Part shown: piece by piece, positions 8,624-18,184 of the stretch
Layout of the letters: each line of letters opens with the position of its first letter
Numbering within the stretch: the stretch's first letter is position 1
From: Blastococcus aurantiacus
GTDB taxonomy: Bacteria; Actinomycetota; Actinomycetes; Mycobacteriales; Geodermatophilaceae
NCBI RefSeq assembly: GCF_900102425.1
Contig: NZ_FNBT01000011.1
Span: forward strand, 62,001-126,000
Length of the DNA stretch: 64,000 nucleotides
Direction: 5' to 3'
Translations under genes and position numbers: made by a program
Notes under the pieces: generated by a model
What the model saw: the letters and a program-made list of their open reading frames with translations, nothing else
Database searches by the model: none
What the model was told of the DNA's origin: nothing

Positions 8624-10129
8624 ATGAGCGTGCGGCGGGTCATGGGCACCGAGGTCGAGTACGGCATCTCGGTGCCGGGGCAGCCGACGGCCAATCCGAC
8701 GACGCTGTCCAGCCAGGTCGTCAACGCCTGGGCGGTGGCCGAGGCGCCGACCCGCCGCCGTCCCCGCTGGGACTTCGAGGAGGAGTCGCCGCTGCGGGAC
8801 GCCCGCGGGTTCGACCTCACCCCGGCGCAGGCGCTGGACCACAACGACCTGGACGAGGACACCGGGATGGCCAACGTCATCCTCACGAACGGCGCCCGCC
8901 TCTACGTGGATCACGCGCACCCGGAGTACTCGACCCCGGAGGTCACCAATCCGCGGGACATCGTGCTGTGGGACAAGGCGGGCGAGCGGGTCATGGCCGA
9001 GGCGACCCGCCGCGCCGCGCGGGTGCCGGGCACCCAGCCGATCCAGCTCTACAAGAACAACACCGACGGCAAGGGCGCCTCCTACGGCGCTCACGAGAAC
9101 TACCTCATGGACCGGCGGACGCCGTTCGTCGACATCATCCGCGGTCTGGTGCCGTTCTTCGTGACGCGGCAGGTGTTCGCCGGCGCCGGGCGGGTGGGCA
9201 TCGGCGCGGAGAGCCGGGGGCACGGCTTCCAGATCTCCTCGCGGGCGGACTTCTTCGAGGTCGAGGTCGGCCTGGAGACGACGCTCAAGCGGCCGATCAT
9301 CAACACCCGGGACGAGCCGCACGCAGACGCCGAGAAGTACCGGCGGCTGCACGTGATCATCGGGGACGCCAACCTGGCCGAGCTGTCGACCTACCTCAAG
9401 GTCGGGACGACGTCGCTCGTGCTGGCCATGATCGAGGCGCGCTTCCTGCCGCACGACCTCTCGCTCGAGGAGCCGGTCGAGGCGCTGCAGGCGATCAGCC
9501 ACGACCCCTCGCTCACGCACACGGTGCGCCTGCGGGACGGGCGCCGGATGACGGCGCTGGAGATGCAGCAGACCTATCTCGAGCACGCGCAGAAGTTCGT
9601 CGCCCAGCGCGGCGAGGGCGACGAGCAGACCGAGGACGTGCTGCGCCGCTGGGCGGAGGTGCTCGACGACCTCGCGATCGACCCGATGCGCTGCGCCGAC
9701 CGGCTCGACTGGCCGGCCAAGCTGCGCCTGCTGGAGGGCTACCGCTCCCGGGACGGCCTGGAGTGGGGCGACTCGCGGCTCAAGCTGGTGGACCTCCAGT
9801 ACTCGGACGTCCGGCCGGACAAGGGGCTGTACAACCGCCTGGTCGCGCGCGGCTCGATGCAGCGGCTGCTCACCGACGAGGAGGTGGAGCACGCGGTGGT
9901 GCACGCACCGACGGACACCCGTGCGTTCTTCCGCGGTGAGTGCCTGCGCCGCTTCCCCGCCTCGGTCGCGGCGGCGTCGTGGGACTCGGTGGTGTTCGAC
10001 CTGGGCCGCGAGAACCTGGTGCGCATCCCGACCATGGAGCCGCTGCGCGGGACCCGCGAGCACGTCGGGGCGCTCTTCGAGGCGTCGGCGACGGCGCAGG
10101 AGCTGGTCGACACCATCACCGGCGGCTGA
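8624..10129 (+). CDS. dop: Depupylase/deamidase of Pup
   Basis: This 501-residue carboxylate-amine ligase-fold enzyme removes Pup from substrates and can deamidate a Pup C-terminal Gln. The N-terminal [10 protein letters not shown] is the ATP-site strand. An insertion of about 40 residues after it (from GQPTANPTT to ARGFDLTP) is the Dop loop, which is absent from PafA at 12972 and separates the two paralogues. [19 protein letters not shown] and [18 protein letters not shown] are the shared core motifs. Because the Pup in this window already ends in Glu, depupylation is the activity it must supply. Confidence 0.95.
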   Translation: MSVRRVMGTEVEYGISVPGQPTANPTTLSSQVVNAWAVAEAPTRRRPRWDFEEESPLRDARGFDLTPAQALDHNDLDEDTGMANVILTNGARLYVDHAHPEYSTPEVTNPRDIVLWDKAGERVMAEATRRAARVPGTQPIQLYKNNTDGKGASYGAHENYLMDRRTPFVDIIRGLVPFFVTRQVFAGAGRVGIGAESRGHGFQISSRADFFEVEVGLETTLKRPIINTRDEPHADAEKYRRLHVIIGDANLAELSTYLKVGTTSLVLAMIEARFLPHDLSLEEPVEALQAISHDPSLTHTVRLRDGRRMTALEMQQTYLEHAQKFVAQRGEGDEQTEDVLRRWAEVLDDLAIDPMRCADRLDWPAKLRLLEGYRSRDGLEWGDSRLKLVDLQYSDVRPDKGLYNRLVARGSMQRLLTDEEVEHAVVHAPTDTRAFFRGECLRRFPASVAAASWDSVVFDLGRENLVRIPTMEPLRGTREHVGALFEASATAQELVDTITGG

Positions 10130-10172
10130 GTCCACACCCGTTCGCCGGACGCCGGATGTCACACCTGGCGGG

Positions 10173-10178
10173 TAGCTT
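10173..10178 (+). promoter_or_regulatory. -10 box TAGCTT of pup
   Basis: TAGCTT lies about 40 nt upstream of the pup ATG. The leader carries GGGAGG (10205-10210) as ribosome binding site, so pup, unlike dop and pafA, appears to have a conventional leader, fitting a highly translated small protein. Confidence 0.5.
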
Positions 10179-10218
10179 TCAGTTCCAGCAGCAGTTCCCA
10201 CGACGGGAGGGGCAGGCC

Positions 10219-10428
10219 ATGGCCACCAGGGACACCGGCGGGCAGCAGAAGGCGACGCGCTCGCGCGAGGAGACCGACGAGGTCGAGGCCTCGGTCGACA
10301 CCGAGGCGGCGGAGCGCCGGCAGGAGATGTCGGACGACGTGGACTCGATCCTGGACGAGATCGACGAGGTCCTCGAGTCCAATGCCGAGGACTTCGTTCG
10401 CTCGTACGTACAGAAGGGAGGGGAGTGA
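10219..10428 (+). CDS. pup: Prokaryotic ubiquitin-like protein Pup
   Basis: This 69-residue, mostly disordered acidic protein is ligated by its C-terminal Glu to lysines of proteins bound for the proteasome. The helix that binds Mpa is recognisable (DDVDSILDEIDEVLESNAEDFV), and the C-terminus reads SYVQKGGE. It ends in GGE rather than GGQ, so no deamidation is needed before ligation. The ATG at 10219 follows GGGAGGGGCAGGCC. It is followed not directly by prcB but by an HNH endonuclease gene. Confidence 0.97.
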   Translation: MATRDTGGQQKATRSREETDEVEASVDTEAAERRQEMSDDVDSILDEIDEVLESNAEDFVRSYVQKGGE

Positions 10429-10457
10429 TCACTTTGCGTAGTCAGTGATTGCTCTCA

Positions 10458-11180
10458 GTGAAGAAGTGTCCAGCATGCGGACAGACGAAGGCCGCGGCTG
10501 AGTTCAGCCGCAATCGCACGCTCAAGGACGGGCTCTCCTTCTACTGCCTCGCGTGCAATCGGGAGCGGAACAAGGCCTGGTATCGAGACAATCGTCGGTC
10601 TCTGGGCAAGGAAGTCCGCGATCACTCCTGGATTCCAGACGGTTTTCGCTGGTGCCCCTCCTGTCGGCAGCCAGTCGCCCACGAGGACTACACGCGCAAC
10701 GCCACGAGCGCCTCCGGTTTCGGCAGCACCTGCCGCGGCTGCGCCAATGTGGCCAACAGCGAGTCGTACTTCTACCGCCGGTACAAGCTCACCAAGCAGC
10801 AGGTCGCTGAGATGCGAGCGGCGCAGGGCGACAAGTGCGCCATCTGCGGGGCTCCCGAGCCGCAGCACCTTGATCACGACCACGCCACCGGCGCCACCCG
10901 GGCGCTGCTATGCCAGCGATGCAACCACGGACTCGGCCTCTTCCGCGACAGCCCTGACTTCCTGCACGCGGCGGCGTTCTACGTCGCGCTGCACACCGCC
11001 CGGCATCAGGTGGCAGCCGAGATGGAGGCACTCGGCGCGGGGGCAGGTGCGGCCAGCCGGCCGGGGGAGCCGCCGGTAGGGTCGCAGCGACGACCAGGAG
11101 CCCGCGGCACCAGCTCGCGGAGCACCGGGCGGACCAGTGGTGCACGCCGGCGCGAGCAGGCGGGAGAGGCGGATGCGTGA
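10458..11180 (+). CDS. HNH endonuclease VII-like protein inserted between pup and prcB
   Basis: This 240-residue protein has two N-terminal CxxC...CxxC zinc ribbons (CPACGQTK...[12 protein letters not shown]...CRGC) and then a recombination endonuclease VII domain: [19 protein letters not shown] with [13 protein letters not shown], carrying the Cys ligands and the DHDH active-site motif. A basic low-complexity tail follows. GTG 10458 is preferred over TTG 10449 because KKCPACG follows at once; neither has a ribosome binding site. The stop overlaps the prcB GTG as GTGA. A/T-ending codons (AAT, TAT, CGA, TCT, GAA, ATT, TTT) are frequent, unlike in its neighbours, which suggests later acquisition. 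Any role in the proteasome pathway is unknown. Confidence 0.88.
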   Translation: MKKCPACGQTKAAAEFSRNRTLKDGLSFYCLACNRERNKAWYRDNRRSLGKEVRDHSWIPDGFRWCPSCRQPVAHEDYTRNATSASGFGSTCRGCANVANSESYFYRRYKLTKQQVAEMRAAQGDKCAICGAPEPQHLDHDHATGATRALLCQRCNHGLGLFRDSPDFLHAAAFYVALHTARHQVAAEMEALGAGAGAASRPGEPPVGSQRRPGARGTSSRSTGRTSGARRREQAGEADA

Positions 11181-12034
11181 ACGAGTCATCAGCTGGCCGG
11201 AGCGGGTTCCCGCCCGCCTATCTGGACCGGGTGGGCTCCTCGTTCACCGACTTCCTGTCGACCACGGCGCCTGACCTCCTGCCCGGCCGCCGCCCCGTCC
11301 CGACCATGCCCGTGGGAGACCTCGCGCCACACGGCACGACGATCGTCGCCGTCACCTACGAGGGCGGCGTCCTCATGGGCGGCGACCGGCGCGCCACCAT
11401 GGGCAACCTGATCTCCAGCCGCGACATCGAGAAGGTCTACCCGGCCGACTCCTACAGCGTCATCGGCATCGCGGGCGCGGCCGGCATCGCCATCGAGATG
11501 GTGAAGCTCTACCAGGTCGAGCTCGAGCACTACGAGAAGATCGAGGGGCTCACGATGAGCCTCGACGGCAAGGCGAACCGCCTCGCCCAGATGATCCGCG
11601 GCAACCTCGGCGCCGCCATGCAGGGCCTCGCCGTCGTCCCGCTGTTCGCCGGCTTCGACCTCGACGCCGCCGAGGGCACCGCACCCGGCCGGATCTTCAG
11701 CTACGACGTCACGGGTGGGAACTACGAGGAGCGCGGCTACGCGGCCGTGGGCTCCGGCTCGCTGTTCGCCAAGAACTCGCTGAAGAAGACCTGGCGCACC
11801 GGCCTGCCGGCCGACGCCGCCACGCGCACCGTCGTCGAGGCCCTCTACGACGCCGCCGACGACGACTCGGCCACCGGCGGTCCAGACCCGGTCCGGAAGC
11901 TCTACCCGATCGTCTACCGGGTCGACGCCGAGGGCGCGGTCCGGCTGACCGACGCGGAGGTCGCCGCCGTCGCCGACACGATCGTCACCGAGCGGGCCGA
12001 GGCCGACCGCCAGAACATGGACCGGGGGGCCTGA
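11177..12034 (+). CDS. prcB: 20S proteasome beta subunit
   Basis: This 285-residue Ntn-hydrolase is the catalytic subunit of the 20S core. A propeptide of 53 residues ends at HG before the catalytic Thr54 ([21 protein letters not shown]), and the GDRRAT strand with the active-site Lys region is intact. The GTG start shares bases with the stop codon of the endonuclease gene, so prcB translation is coupled to it. prcA follows 3 nt after the stop. Confidence 0.97.
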   Translation: MNESSAGRSGFPPAYLDRVGSSFTDFLSTTAPDLLPGRRPVPTMPVGDLAPHGTTIVAVTYEGGVLMGGDRRATMGNLISSRDIEKVYPADSYSVIGIAGAAGIAIEMVKLYQVELEHYEKIEGLTMSLDGKANRLAQMIRGNLGAAMQGLAVVPLFAGFDLDAAEGTAPGRIFSYDVTGGNYEERGYAAVGSGSLFAKNSLKKTWRTGLPADAATRTVVEALYDAADDDSATGGPDPVRKLYPIVYRVDAEGAVRLTDAEVAAVADTIVTERAEADRQNMDRGA

Positions 12035-12037
12035 GCC

Positions 12038-12913
12038 ATGACCATGCCGTACTACGCCTCTCCCGAGCAGCTCATGCGGGACCGCTCGGAGTACGCCCGC
12101 AAGGGCATCTCCCGCGGTCGCAGCGTCGCCGTCCTCACCTATGCCGACGGCGTGCTCTTCATCGCCGAGAACCCCAGCTCCACGCTGCACAAGGTGGGCG
12201 AGCTCTACGACCGCATCGGGTTCGCCGCCGTCGGCCGCTACAGCGAGTTCGAGAGCCTGCGCGTCGCCGGCGTCCGCCTCGCCGACGTGCGCGGCTACTC
12301 CTACAACCGCCGCGACGTGACCGGCCGGGTCATCGCCAACGCCTACGCCCAGACCCTGGGCGAGATCTTCACCCAGCAGACCAAGCCGTTCGAGGTCGAG
12401 CTCTGCGTCGCCGAGGTCGGAGACCGCCCGGAGACGGACCAGCTCTACCGCCTGACCTTCGACGGCTCGATCGTCGACGAGCCCGACTTCGTGGTCATGG
12501 GCGGGCAGGCCGAGGCCGTCACCGGCCACCTGCGCGAGCACTTCCACGGCGACATGGGGCTGTCCGACGCGCTCGAGGTCGGGGTCCGGGCCCTGTCGGC
12601 GGTCAGTCCCGTCACCGCGGGTGCCGGCAACGGCGGGCCCGCGAAGCTCACGGGGGCCCAGCTGGAGGTCGCCGTCCTCGACCGGCGCCGTCCCAAGCGG
12701 GCCTTCCGCCGCATCACCGGCTCCGCCCTTCGCCGGCTGCTCGGTGACGAGGCGACCCCGGACGTCGTCGACGACGCCCCGGCCACCAGCGCGCACGCCC
12801 CGAGCACGCCCGAGCCCGGTACACCCGCCGGCCTCGGCGACCCCGCCAACCCCGACACCGCCGGCGGCGCGGAGTACGAGGGCCGGCACGCGGAGGACGG
12901 TGGCGAAGGCTGA
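12038..12913 (+). CDS. prcA: 20S proteasome alpha subunit
   Basis: This 291-residue subunit forms the outer rings and gate that the Mpa C-terminus opens. The N-terminal [20 protein letters not shown] segment is the gating region, followed by the alpha-subunit Ntn fold ([33 protein letters not shown]). From about residue 245 it carries a long Ala/Pro/acidic tail not required for the fold. It lies in an operon with prcB. ATG 12038 could alternatively be ATG 12044, two codons later. Confidence 0.96.
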   Translation: MTMPYYASPEQLMRDRSEYARKGISRGRSVAVLTYADGVLFIAENPSSTLHKVGELYDRIGFAAVGRYSEFESLRVAGVRLADVRGYSYNRRDVTGRVIANAYAQTLGEIFTQQTKPFEVELCVAEVGDRPETDQLYRLTFDGSIVDEPDFVVMGGQAEAVTGHLREHFHGDMGLSDALEVGVRALSAVSPVTAGAGNGGPAKLTGAQLEVAVLDRRRPKRAFRRITGSALRRLLGDEATPDVVDDAPATSAHAPSTPEPGTPAGLGDPANPDTAGGAEYEGRHAEDGGEG

Positions 12914-12959
12914 AGCGGGGCGGTTGCGCGTGAACCCGCCCTCTGTCGCTCCCGGCGCC

Positions 12960-12965
12960 TAGGCT
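12960..12965 (+). promoter_or_regulatory. -10 box TAGGCT, leaderless start of pafA
   Basis: TAGGCT lies six bases before the GTG at 12972. The Pup ligase gene is therefore probably transcribed separately from prcBA, without a 5' leader. Confidence 0.65.
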
Positions 12966-12971
12966 CGGATC

Positions 12972-14330
12972 GTGGAACGACGGATCTTCGGGATCGAGAC
13001 CGAGTACGGCGTCACGTGCACCTTCAAGGGGCAGCGCCGGCTGTCCCCGGACGAGGTCGCCCGCTACCTGTTCCGGCGGGTGGTGTCCTGGGGTCGCAGC
13101 TCCAACGTCTTCCTGCGCAACGGCTCCCGGCTGTACCTGGACGTCGGCAGCCACCCCGAGTACGCCACCGCCGAGTGCGACGACCTCACCGAGCTCGTCG
13201 TCCACGACAAGGCGGGGGAGCGGATCCTCGAGGGCCTGCTCGTCGACGCCGAGCAGCGCCTCGCCGAGGAGGGCGTCACCGGCGACATCTACCTCTTCAA
13301 GAACAACACCGACTCCGCGGGCAACAGCTACGGCTGCCACGAGAACTACCTGGTGGGCCGGCACGGCGAGTTCAGCCGGCTGGCCGACGTCCTCATCCCG
13401 TTCCTGGTGAGCCGGCAGATCGTCGTCGGCGCCGGCAAGGTGCTGCAGACCCCGCGGGGCGCGGTCTACTGCGTCAGCCAGCGGGCCGAGCACATCTGGG
13501 AGGGCGTCTCCAGCGCCACCACCCGTTCGCGGCCGATCATCAACACCCGCGACGAGCCGCACGCCGACGCCGAGAAGTACCGACGGCTGCACGTCATCGT
13601 CGGCGACTCGAACATGAGCGAGACGACGACGCTGCTCAAGGTCGCCATGACCGACCTCGTCCTGCGCATGATCGAGGCCGGGACGCCGATCCGGGACATG
13701 ACGCTGGAGAACCCGATCCGCGCCATCCGCGAGATCAGCCACGACATGACCGGACGGCGCAAGGTGCGGCTCTCCAGCGGCAAGGAGATGTCGGCGCTGG
13801 AGATCCAGTCCGAGTACTACGACCGGGCGCTGGAGTTCGCCGACCGCGAGGGCGTCTCACCGGTGCACCGGCAGATGCTCGAGCTGTGGGGCCGCGTGCT
13901 CAAGGCCGTCGACGGCGAGGACCTCAGCCTCATCGACCGCGAGATCGACTGGGCGATCAAGTACAGCCTCATCGAGCGCTACCGGGCCAAGCGCGACCTG
14001 CCGCTGTCCTCTCCGCGGGTCGCCCAGATGGACCTCGCCTACCACGACATCAGCCGCACCCGAGGCCTGTACTACCTGCTGGAGCGGGCCGGTCAGGTCG
14101 AGCGGGTGGCCCACGAGCCGCGCGTGTTCGAGGCCAAGAACGTGCCGCCGCAGACCACCCGGGCCCGGCTGCGCGGAGAGTTCATCCGCAAGGCCCAGGA
14201 GAAGCGCCGCGACTTCACCGTCGACTGGGTGCACCTCAAGCTCAACGACCAGGCCCAGCGCACCGTGCTGTGCAAGGACCCGTTCAAGTCCGTCGACGAC
14301 CGCGTCGAGAAGCTCATCGCCTCGATGTGA
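12972..14330 (+). CDS. pafA: Pup-protein ligase
   Basis: This 452-residue paralogue of Dop joins the gamma-carboxylate of the Pup C-terminal Glu to substrate lysines using ATP. It starts with [16 protein letters not shown], containing the Mg-binding Glu and the catalytic loop; the Dop-specific insertion is missing. [20 protein letters not shown] and [18 protein letters not shown] match the conserved core. The C-terminal RECO-like Pup-binding domain is present up to VEKLIASM. It is convergent with DUF3866 across a bidirectional terminator. Confidence 0.96.
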   Translation: MERRIFGIETEYGVTCTFKGQRRLSPDEVARYLFRRVVSWGRSSNVFLRNGSRLYLDVGSHPEYATAECDDLTELVVHDKAGERILEGLLVDAEQRLAEEGVTGDIYLFKNNTDSAGNSYGCHENYLVGRHGEFSRLADVLIPFLVSRQIVVGAGKVLQTPRGAVYCVSQRAEHIWEGVSSATTRSRPIINTRDEPHADAEKYRRLHVIVGDSNMSETTTLLKVAMTDLVLRMIEAGTPIRDMTLENPIRAIREISHDMTGRRKVRLSSGKEMSALEIQSEYYDRALEFADREGVSPVHRQMLELWGRVLKAVDGEDLSLIDREIDWAIKYSLIERYRAKRDLPLSSPRVAQMDLAYHDISRTRGLYYLLERAGQVERVAHEPRVFEAKNVPPQTTRARLRGEFIRKAQEKRRDFTVDWVHLKLNDQAQRTVLCKDPFKSVDDRVEKLIASM

Positions 14331-14331
14331 T

Positions 14332-14379
14332 CCCGCTTTTCCGCGGAAAGGCAGGCTGCTCTTCCGCGGAAAAGCAGGG
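14332..14379. terminator. Bidirectional terminator with twin TTCCGCGGAA palindromes
   Basis: The arms 14332-14348 and 14362-14379 pair along almost their full length with a one-base bulge, and each arm ends in the 10-bp palindrome TTCCGCGGAA. The element fills the gap between the pafA stop (14330) and the DUF3866 stop (14380) exactly, so it must serve both genes. Confidence 0.8.
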
Positions 14380-15501
14380 TCAGGGGGCGGGCTCGGCCGC
14401 GCCGTCGGCGTCGACCGGAACCGCCAGGGCTGCGTAGCGGCCGGCGGCCGCGGCTGCGAGGAAGTACGCGCGCTCCTCCGGCATGCCGCGACCCATCGTC
14501 CGCAGGGGCACGGGGGAGAGGCTGAGCGCGTCCTCCAGGCCGTCGGTGTCCACCCACACCACCGGATTGCGGGCGGGCTGGCCGGCGAGGTCCTCGTCGA
14601 CCTGGGAGCCGAGCTCCGAGCCCAGACCGCGCGGGGCCACCAGCGTCACGCCCCCGAGCGCCACCCGGCCGAACGCGGTCAGCGAGTGGTGCGACACCCC
14701 CCGGTGCCGCGGCCGCGGGTCGGCGTCGGAGATGCGCAGCGCACCGACGGGTACACCGCCCAGCACGGTGACGGCGTTGCAGGCCTCACCGGCGGCGACG
14801 CCCGAGAAGCCCCACGGCGTCCCCGTGCCGAGGTTGCCGGGCCCCTGCGTGACGATCGCCAGGTCCGCCCCGAGCACGTGCCGGGCGGCCAGCAGCCCGG
14901 TGTGCACCGTGACCGCCTCGACGTCCCCACCGAAGGCCTGCCCCACGGTGACGACGCCGGCGAGCGACTTGTGCAGCGCGTCGATCGTGCGGGAGAAGCC
15001 GGCGGCCAGCGCCCCGCCGTCGGTCATGACGTAGGCGACCTTCAGGTCGGGGTCGGTGGCCAGCGCGCCGATCAGCACCGCCGGCAGCGCCGAGTGCAGG
15101 TCGGCGACCACGACGGGCATGCCGTCCAGCGAGTCGGCCTCGGCCATCGTCGCGTGGTGCTCGGTGTCCTGCTCGTCGACGCCCTGCACGGTGACCTGCA
15201 GCGGCGTGTAGCGGGCCTTCACCAGGTGCCCGGGCCCGGTCGGGTCGGCGGGCAGCCGGTCCGGGACGGCGACGACGAGCGCGTAGCCGCCGGTGCCCAG
15301 GTTCTGCGCCCACGCGGTGGTGTTCAGCAGCACGGTGTCGCCCACCTGCGGGACGCCGACCAGGGAGGGGTAGGCCAGCGCGCGGACCTCGCCGTCCTCG
15401 GGCACGGCGACCGTCAGCTCGAGCGAGTCGTGCCCTCCCCGCCCCAGTGCGGTCACCTCGCCGCGCCGCCAGCGGATGCGGGAGGAGGGGGGAGAGCTCA
15501 T
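14380..15501 (-). CDS. DUF3866 family protein
   Basis: This 373-residue soluble protein matches DUF3866: RRGEVTALGRGG, VGDTVLLNTTAW, VVADLHSALPAVLIGA, VTQGPGNLGTGTPWGFSG and HRGVSHHSLTAFGRV are strongly conserved-looking Gly/His blocks that suggest an enzyme. No reaction is known to me for the family. It sits between pafA and pafB but on the opposite strand, so it is unlikely to be co-expressed with them. The start is fixed by TAGCCT six bases upstream. Confidence 0.8.
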   Translation of the reverse strand: MSSPPSSRIRWRRGEVTALGRGGHDSLELTVAVPEDGEVRALAYPSLVGVPQVGDTVLLNTTAWAQNLGTGGYALVVAVPDRLPADPTGPGHLVKARYTPLQVTVQGVDEQDTEHHATMAEADSLDGMPVVVADLHSALPAVLIGALATDPDLKVAYVMTDGGALAAGFSRTIDALHKSLAGVVTVGQAFGGDVEAVTVHTGLLAARHVLGADLAIVTQGPGNLGTGTPWGFSGVAAGEACNAVTVLGGVPVGALRISDADPRPRHRGVSHHSLTAFGRVALGGVTLVAPRGLGSELGSQVDEDLAGQPARNPVVWVDTDGLEDALSLSPVPLRTMGRGMPEERAYFLAAAAAGRYAALAVPVDADGAAEPAP

Positions 15502-15507
15502 GTCCGC

Positions 15508-15513
15508 AGGCTA
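15508..15513 (-). promoter_or_regulatory. -10 box TAGCCT, leaderless start of DUF3866 gene
   Basis: The minus-strand TAGCCT is six bases from the ATG at 15501. The pafB promoter lies about 40 nt away on the other strand. Confidence 0.6.
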
Positions 15514-15552
15514 GCCAGCGTCCCGGAGGACGGCTGGTCGGCCGGACCTGGA

Positions 15553-15558
15553 TAGCCT
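15553..15558 (+). promoter_or_regulatory. -10 box TAGCCT, leaderless start of pafB
   Basis: TAGCCT, then GGGCCC, then the ATG at 15565. Confidence 0.6.
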
Positions 15559-15564
15559 GGGCCC

Positions 15565-16545
15565 ATGGCGGCCAAGCGGGCGGAACGACTGGTGAACCTG
15601 GTCATCGCGCTGCTGAGCACGCGGCAGTACGTGACGGCGGCCCGCATCCGCAGCACGGTGCCCGGGTACGAGCCCGACGACGGCACCGACCGCGCCGACG
15701 AGGCCTTCAAGCGGATGTTCGAGCGCGACAAGGCCGAGCTCCGCGAAATGGGCGTGCCGCTGGAGACCGGCCGCACGAGCGCCTTCGACACCGAGGACGG
15801 CTACCGCATCGCGCGTGCCGACTACGAGCTGCCCGAGATCGAGCTGACGGGCGAGGAAGCCGCGGCGGTGGGCCTGGCGCTGCGGCTGTGGGAGTCCGCC
15901 CAGCTCGCCGCGGCCGCGCAGAGCGCCCTGGTGAAGCTCCGCGCCGCCGGCATCGACGTCGACGCCGGGGGAGGCATCCCGCTGCAGCCGCGCCTGGACG
16001 CCGGTGAGCCCGCCTTCGAGCCCGTCTACGCCGCCGCCCGCGACCGCCGGGCGCTCACCTTCGACTACCAGCGCCCCGACGAGGACGCGCCCAGGCGCCG
16101 GCGCGTCCAGCCCTGGGGCGTCATCGCCTGGCACGGCCGCTGGTACCTGGGCGGCCTGGACCTCGACCGGGAGCAGCCGCGGATGTTCCGGCTCTCCCGG
16201 GTCGTCGGCACCCCGAGGGCCTCCGGCCCCTCCGGGGCCTTCGAGCCGCCCGCCGATCTCGATCTCGGCGCCATGGTGGCCTCCCAGGTCGGCGGCCAGG
16301 AGCAGGTGGTCGTGGTGCGCGCCCGACCCGGCACGGCCGTCGGGCTGCGGCGGTGGGCCACGCCGCTCGGCACGACCGAGGACGGGACGGAGGACCGGCT
16401 GGAGCTGCGCACGAGCGGCGGGTGGGGGCTGGCCGACCAGCTGGCCGCCCACGGTGCCGACGTCGTCGTCGAGTCGCCCGCCGAGATGCGGGACGCCGTG
16501 ATCGCCCGCCTCACCCGGCTGGCCGCGATGGGAGCCCCCGCATGA
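15565..16545 (+). CDS. pafB: WYL-domain DNA-damage regulator PafB
   Basis: This 326-residue protein has an N-terminal winged HTH (AERLVNLVIALLSTRQYVTAARIR) and a central WYL domain (RRRRVQPWGVIAWHGRWYLGGLDLDR) followed by the WCX extension. PafB and PafC together activate the LexA-independent DNA damage response of mycobacteria; despite the name they are not part of pupylation. The next gene overlaps its stop as ATGA, so the partners are made in step. Confidence 0.93.
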   Translation: MAAKRAERLVNLVIALLSTRQYVTAARIRSTVPGYEPDDGTDRADEAFKRMFERDKAELREMGVPLETGRTSAFDTEDGYRIARADYELPEIELTGEEAAAVGLALRLWESAQLAAAAQSALVKLRAAGIDVDAGGGIPLQPRLDAGEPAFEPVYAAARDRRALTFDYQRPDEDAPRRRRVQPWGVIAWHGRWYLGGLDLDREQPRMFRLSRVVGTPRASGPSGAFEPPADLDLGAMVASQVGGQEQVVVVRARPGTAVGLRRWATPLGTTEDGTEDRLELRTSGGWGLADQLAAHGADVVVESPAEMRDAVIARLTRLAAMGAPA

Positions 16546-17528
16546 CGACCACCGGCACCACCGACCGGATGACCCGGCTGCTCGCGCTCATCCCGTACCT
16601 GACCGCCCGGCCCGGCGGCGTCCGCGTGCAGGAGGCGGCGCGCGACTTCGGCGTCACCGAGCGGCAGCTGCGCGGCGACCTGGAGCTGCTGTGGATGTGC
16701 GGGCTGCCCGGCCACGGGCCCGGCGACCTCATCGACCTCTCCTTCGAGGGCGACCGGGTGCACGTCACCTTCACCGCAGGCATGGTGCGGCCCCTGCGGC
16801 TGACCACCGACGAGGCCGTCGCGCTGGTCGTGGCGCTGAAGACCCTGCTCGAGCTGCCCGGCCTGGCCGAGCGCGAGGCGGTCAGCCGCGCCCTGGCGAA
16901 GGTGTCGGCTGCGGCCGGCCACGCCGCCGAGGTCACGCCGGTGGCGGTCAGCGTGGACGCCCGGGAGGAGACGCTCGCCGTCGTCCGGGAAGCGCTGGAG
17001 AGCAAGCGCGCCCTCCACCTGAACTACTACGTGCCCAGCCGCGACGAGCGGACAGAGCGCACCGTGGACCCGATGCGGTTGCTGCTGGTCGACGGCCGCT
17101 GGTACCTGGAGGCCTGGTGCCGCCGGGTCGAGGGCGTGCGGCTGTTCCGCCTGGACCGGGTCGACGACGTCGTCGTCCTCGACGAGCCGGCCGCCCCACC
17201 GCCGGAGGCCCACGGCCGCGACGTCGAGGGCGGGGTTTACCAGCCCGAGCCCGGCTCGCCGGTGGTGCGGCTGCGGCTGGCCCGCGGCGCCCGCTGGGTC
17301 GCCGAGTACTACCCGGTCGACTCCGCCACCCCCGTCGACGACCCGCCCGGCGGGCTGGCCGTCACCGTGCGCACCGCAGACCTGGCGTGGGCCCGCCGGC
17401 TGGTCGCCTCGCTCGGTGGGAACGCCCTCGTCGACGAGCCGGCCGGGCTGGCCGACCGGATCGCCGCGGATGCCCGGGCGGCGCTGGCCCGCTACGGCGT
17501 CGAGGCCCCCGCCGAGAGCGCGGGCTAG
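16542..17528 (+). CDS. pafC: WYL-domain DNA-damage regulator PafC
   Basis: This 328-residue partner of PafB has the same architecture: an HTH of the MTRLLALIPYLTARPGGVRVQEAARDF type, a WYL core (RTVDPMRLLLVDGRWYLEAW) and a WCX tail. The ATG at 16542 overlaps the pafB stop by 4 nt, which sets the start. The WYL domain probably senses single-stranded DNA or a related damage signal (known for the family, not seen here). Confidence 0.93.
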   Translation: MTTTGTTDRMTRLLALIPYLTARPGGVRVQEAARDFGVTERQLRGDLELLWMCGLPGHGPGDLIDLSFEGDRVHVTFTAGMVRPLRLTTDEAVALVVALKTLLELPGLAEREAVSRALAKVSAAAGHAAEVTPVAVSVDAREETLAVVREALESKRALHLNYYVPSRDERTERTVDPMRLLLVDGRWYLEAWCRRVEGVRLFRLDRVDDVVVLDEPAAPPPEAHGRDVEGGVYQPEPGSPVVRLRLARGARWVAEYYPVDSATPVDDPPGGLAVTVRTADLAWARRLVASLGGNALVDEPAGLADRIAADARAALARYGVEAPAESAG

Positions 17529-17531
17529 GGT
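17526..17531 (+). promoter_or_regulatory. -10 box TAGGGT overlapping the pafC stop codon
   Basis: The TAG of this box is the pafC stop itself. The small membrane protein GTG follows after six bases. Confidence 0.5.
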
Positions 17532-17537
17532 CGGCCC

Positions 17538-17729
17538 GTGCTGCTGCTGGTCGTGTGGATCGTCGTCGGGGTGCTGGTCGTCGTCGTGCTGGGGGCGCTC
17601 GCCTACGGCGTGCAGGGCGCCCGCACCCGGCTGGCCCGCGAGGTGACCGCCTTCGAGCGGGAGGTCCGCCCGTTGCTGGACCAGGTCGCCGACACGTCCG
17701 AGCGTGTCGCGCGCACGGACGACCGGTGA
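17538..17729 (+). CDS. Small single-pass membrane protein
   Basis: The 63 residues comprise one very hydrophobic helix (about residues 2-25, rich in Val and Leu) and an amphipathic charged tail [30 protein letters not shown], probably a short coiled coil. It is sited between pafC and tatA, where other actinobacteria also carry a small conserved membrane protein. Function unknown. Confidence 0.65.
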   Translation: MLLLVVWIVVGVLVVVVLGALAYGVQGARTRLAREVTAFEREVRPLLDQVADTSERVARTDDR

Positions 17730-17768
17730 ACAGCCGCTGACACGACGGGGGAGCGACCTCCCCGGGCG

Positions 17769-17774
17769 TAGCAT
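17769..17774 (+). promoter_or_regulatory. -10 box TAGCAT of tatA
   Basis: The box lies about 31 nt upstream of the tatA ATG. The leader contains TCTGGAGGA (17791-17799), a good ribosome binding site. Confidence 0.5.
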
Positions 17775-17805
17775 CGCCGGAGAACCGACTTCTGGAGGAC
17801 GTGTC

Positions 17806-18159
17806 ATGGGCTCACTCGGCCCGCTGGAGATCGGCCTGATCATCCTGGCCATCCTGCTGCTGTTCGGCTACAAGAAGCTGCCGGACGCCTCGCGCTCCCT
17901 CGGCCGCTCGCTGCGGATCTTCAAGGGCGAGATGAAGGGGATGAAGGACGACGACTCCGTGGGCGGGGGGCTCCGCGGCAAGGACGCGGCACGCACGACG
18001 CCGGTCCGCGGCGAGATCGTCGCGCCCGCCACCCCGGCGACGTCCGCCGACGGCGACCTCAGCGCCCAGCTGCACGAGGAGGCCCGCGTCGCCGAGGCGC
18101 GCGCGGCCGAGCTGCGCGCCCGTGCGGAGCAGACCCGCGCGGCCGACGGCTCGCGCTGA
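17806..18159 (+). CDS. tatA: Sec-independent protein translocase subunit TatA
   Basis: This 117-residue pore-forming Tat component has a short N-terminal membrane helix ([23 protein letters not shown]) with the canonical FGYKKLP hinge, an amphipathic helix ([15 protein letters not shown]) and a long disordered Ala/Glu-rich tail. It oligomerises to pass folded twin-arginine proteins. The ATG is preceded by TGGAGGA. tatC follows 25 nt later; no tatB is in the window. Confidence 0.95.
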   Translation: MGSLGPLEIGLIILAILLLFGYKKLPDASRSLGRSLRIFKGEMKGMKDDDSVGGGLRGKDAARTTPVRGEIVAPATPATSADGDLSAQLHEEARVAEARAAELRARAEQTRAADGSR

Positions 18160-18184
18160 GCCACCCGCACCCGGTAGGACGACG

